Source: Chryseobacterium joostei (lineage in GTDB: Bacteria > Bacteroidota > Bacteroidia > Flavobacteriales > Weeksellaceae). From it: DNA of 64,000 bases. Below the pieces are notes generated by a model that was not told the origin of the DNA, searched no databases, and worked only from the letters and a program-made list of their open reading frames with translations. Positions 62,801-64,000 of the stretch are shown piece by piece (the first letter of the stretch is position 1; the number at the start of each line of letters is the position of its first letter). The translations under genes were made by a program, and so were the position numbers. The stretch spans positions 1,550,001 through 1,614,000 of the forward strand of contig NZ_CP033926.1 of NCBI RefSeq assembly GCF_003815775.1, written 5' to 3'.

Positions 62801-62943
62801 GCAGCTGTTACCATAACGGTAGGCGGCGCAATGTCCGGAAATTTTGTAATCGGCAGACTGACCATGCCGACAATCCCGAGAATAACCAGCAACACGGAAA
62901 TAACCGTTGCCAGTACGGGTCTTTTTATAATTTTCTTTAACAT
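59803..62943 (-). CDS. Multidrug efflux RND transporter permease (HAE1/AcrB-type)
   Basis: 1046 residues, the AcrB size. TM1 at the N-terminus (FIKRPVLATV-like start: IIKRPVLATVISVLLVILGI), then periplasmic loops (DMDYITSTASNDGTLSITVI near 76), and the TM4 proton relay with Asp-Asp (LVLAIGIVVDDAIVVVEAVH, near 400-419). The second half begins near TFRYGKAVLFLLKKKWIALA. HAE1-type RND pumps export lipophilic drugs, detergents or dyes out of the cell with the adaptor and outer channel encoded on either side. 9 bases after the adaptor gene's stop. No repressor of the pump is in the window. Confidence 0.95.
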   Translation of the reverse strand: MLKKIIKRPVLATVISVLLVILGIVGMVSLPITKFPDIAPPTVMVTAAYPGANAETIARSVAPPLENAINGVENMDYITSTASNDGTLSITVIFKLGTDPDQAAINVQNRVAQVTNQLPAEVIQAGITTVKRQNSMIAMVSLTSKDGSMNDLFLENYAKINIVPELKRVKGVGDAMVYGNKDYSMRIWLDPNKLTSYNLTPSDVSRAIQTQNLEAAPGRLGERSKEVMEYVLRYKGKFTEPEQYENITIKALNDGSVLKLKDIAKVEFGAYSYTVSSNFNKKASVTMAIFQMAGSNANEVQIALQERMKELEKSFPEGMSYEIPYATKEALDQSIEQVIHTLIEAFILVFIVVYIFLQDFRSTLIPAIAVPVSIVGTFFFMKIFGFSINILTLFALVLAIGIVVDDAIVVVEAVHAKMEHKKLNARAATMSAMSEITGAIVSITLIMSAVFVPVAFMSGSTGLFYQQFALTLAIAIVISAINALTLSPALCALFLKQNHGSTHEKMNFKDRFFAGFNASFNKLTFRYGKAVLFLLKKKWIALAIIVAFGGLFAWMSMTTPKGFIPDEDQSFIIVTANLAPGASKDRTSKVVSDTEDLLMKNPAVDKVISVDGLNLFSGSMSSSAASIFVKLKKSGARGAVNNINDIIGQTQGMLSQDKRANFLVINTPTVDGFGNTSGMELVLQDRTNGELQNLGNISYGMMGALMQRPEVAVAFTTFDVTYPQFEVLVDEVKSAQLGVNVSDVLGVMQGYYGSIQASDFNRFGKYYRVLVQSTPETRQDKESLNGIFVKNNLGQMVPVNTLVSLKQVTGAEVVDRFNLFNSSNLTVMAAPGYSTGQAMAAVEEVSKQVLPPGYTYDYKGMSREEAGSSSQSVMIFGLCIVFVFFLLSAQYESYILPFAVLIAIPVGLSGVFVGITFAELSNNIYVQIALVMLIGLLAKNGILIVEFAIQRRRAGKSLIASAVEGAKARLRPILMTSLAFITGLLPLIFVVGPSAMGNHSIGYAAISGMLFGTILGIFVVPVLFVVFQALHEKINGSVVTDADWEY

Positions 62944-62952
62944 GATTTCTTC

Positions 62953-64000
62953 TTACGATTTTTTCTGTTGAGCATTCTTCTTTTGTGCCACTACAGGAGT
63001 TCCAGGCTGTAATCTGTCGAAGCCGGAAACAATGTATTGATCACCAGCTTTAAGCCCTTTGGATACGATGAAGTTATCTCCTGCTTTTCCGTTAATTTCC
63101 ACGGGTAGCATTGCTGCTTTTCCATCTTTGATGGTGAACACAAAAACTTTATCCTGAATGGTTCTGGTAGAAGCAATCGGAAGTAATACAACATTGCTGT
63201 AGAACTGATCCAGTAAGATCTTTCCTGTATTTCCGCTTCTCAAAAGATTGTTTGGATTATTGAATTTTGCCCTTAGGGTAATGGAACCTGTCGTTTTGTT
63301 GAATTGTCCTTCCACCGCATCAATCCTTCCTGTTTCAGCATATTTTTCACCACTGGAAAGCAACAGAGATACTGCAGGTGTATTTTTAATTACCTCATCA
63401 ATATTGCTACCTACATATTGCTTCTGAAAATTATTAAAGTCATTTTCACTTAAGCTGAAGTAGGTATACACCTGATGAATATCTGACAATAAAGTAATCG
63501 GCTCCTGATTACCGGGAGTCATCAAGCTTCCCAAACGATAGTTGAATCTTCCGATAAACCCGCTTACCGGAGCTTTAATCGTAGAAAAATTAAGATTAAT
63601 TTTTGCGGATTCAATAGCAGATGATGACTGGCTTACGGCTCCTCTTGCTGCATTATATGCTGCCTCAGCCTCTTTTACCTGAATATCGGAAACCATTTTA
63701 TTCCTAAAAAGCTCCTTTTTCCTATCCAAGTCAATCTTAGAAGTTGAAAGATTTGCCTGTGCTGTAATTAAGGCTGCCTGAGCGCTCTTCAACTGTTCCC
63801 CGAATATCTGGTCCTCAATTTTGAACAGGGGTTGGCCTGCTCTTACATAATCACCTTCATCTACAAAAATCTTGCTTAGATATCCGGTTATCTGAGGTCT
63901 TATTTCCACATTGGAAATCCCTTCAATAGATGCAGCATATTCTCTGGAAACAGAAGCATCTCCCTGTTTTACTATGTCTACAGGAAGCTCTGGTGCCTGC
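62953..64000 (-). CDS. RND efflux periplasmic adaptor subunit (partial)
   Basis: The 5' end lies beyond the window end; the frame is open to position 64000 (reading QAPELPVDIVKQGDASVSRE and so on). The visible part has the membrane-fusion protein order: barrel-sandwich (VEIRPQITGYLSKIFVDEGD, then YVRAGQPLFKIEDQIF), a coiled-coil hairpin (about QLKSAQAALITAQANLSTSK and DRKKELFRNKMVSDIQVKEA), then the beta-barrel half (IKAPVSGFIGRFNYRLGSLM) and the C-terminal membrane-proximal domain (VSKGLKAGDQYIVSGFDRLQ). It links the RND pump to the outer-membrane factor. A GTG at 63909 is not the true start. Tail AQKKNAQQKKS. Confidence 0.94.
   Translation of the reverse strand, partial: QAPELPVDIVKQGDASVSREYAASIEGISNVEIRPQITGYLSKIFVDEGDYVRAGQPLFKIEDQIFGEQLKSAQAALITAQANLSTSKIDLDRKKELFRNKMVSDIQVKEAEAAYNAARGAVSQSSSAIESAKINLNFSTIKAPVSGFIGRFNYRLGSLMTPGNQEPITLLSDIHQVYTYFSLSENDFNNFQKQYVGSNIDEVIKNTPAVSLLLSSGEKYAETGRIDAVEGQFNKTTGSITLRAKFNNPNNLLRSGNTGKILLDQFYSNVVLLPIASTRTIQDKVFVFTIKDGKAAMLPVEINGKAGDNFIVSKGLKAGDQYIVSGFDRLQPGTPVVAQKKNAQQKKS

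Overview
The window reads as chromosomal DNA of a flavobacterium, most probably Chryseobacterium or a close relative. It is AT-rich. Several promoters fit the Bacteroidota pattern TTG-N19-21-TAnnTTTG, and the proteins include T9SS sorting signals, SusC-type TonB plug domains, a fused E1 alpha/beta 2-oxoacid dehydrogenase and a double-glycine small peptide of the kind common in Chryseobacterium. I saw no rRNA, tRNA, CRISPR array, insertion sequence or prophage.

Layout. 1-4.2 kb: fragment of a secreted protein (probably an S9 peptidase), two small secreted proteins, lpdA, and a secreted GINT-type protein. 4.2-8.7 kb: a minus-strand cluster of five enzymes of lipid or redox type (DCC thiol oxidoreductase, fatty acid desaturase, SRPBCC, DUF2071, TIGR01777 epimerase) behind a GbsR/MarR-type regulator; two matching inverted repeats lie in front of the regulator and of the enzyme cluster. 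8.9-19.0 kb: the most unusual locus, an operon reading ECF sigma factor, then a membrane-anchored anti-sigma-like protein fused to a TonB plug, a VWA domain and a T9SS tail, then a SusC-like beta-barrel with no plug, then an alpha-2-macroglobulin with a TonB plug inserted and an intact thioester motif. A secreted papain-type peptidase is divergent to it. 20.6-25.8 kb: small secreted proteins, a four-cysteine double-glycine peptide, an old yellow enzyme with a divergent HxlR regulator, an HNH nuclease, a methyltransferase and an AhpD-like protein. 25.9-34.1 kb: core genes (fused 2-oxoacid dehydrogenase E1, polyprenyl synthase, sterol desaturase, rlmN, queA). 34.3-38.5 kb: an AIM24 protein and a tightly overlapping trio (GH109-like enzyme, nucleotidyltransferase, sugar kinase) that looks like N-acetylhexosamine salvage. 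38.7-48.3 kb: DNA glycosylase, S9 peptidase, small membrane protein, thioesterase, SIWN-repeat protein, TonB receptor, topoisomerase III. 48.6-52.5 kb: a Met/Cys-codon leader peptide with an attenuator in front of eamA-metN-metI-metQ. 52.6-57.4 kb: GH3 glycosidase and an outer-membrane barrel. 57.7-64.0 kb: an RND efflux operon (adaptor, cut by the window end, pump, outer-membrane factor) followed by a cyclase-fold DUF2652 protein.

Two systems deserve most attention. In the sigma/plug/barrel/macroglobulin operon, TonB plugs sit on two neighbouring proteins while the barrel lacks one, suggesting plugs supplied in trans for signalling or for delivery of a protease trap. In the met operon, a leader peptide with Met-Met-Met-Cys-Asn-Cys-Met codons, a terminator and a possible antiterminator together look like translational attenuation. 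Both readings rest on sequence pattern only; no searches were run.
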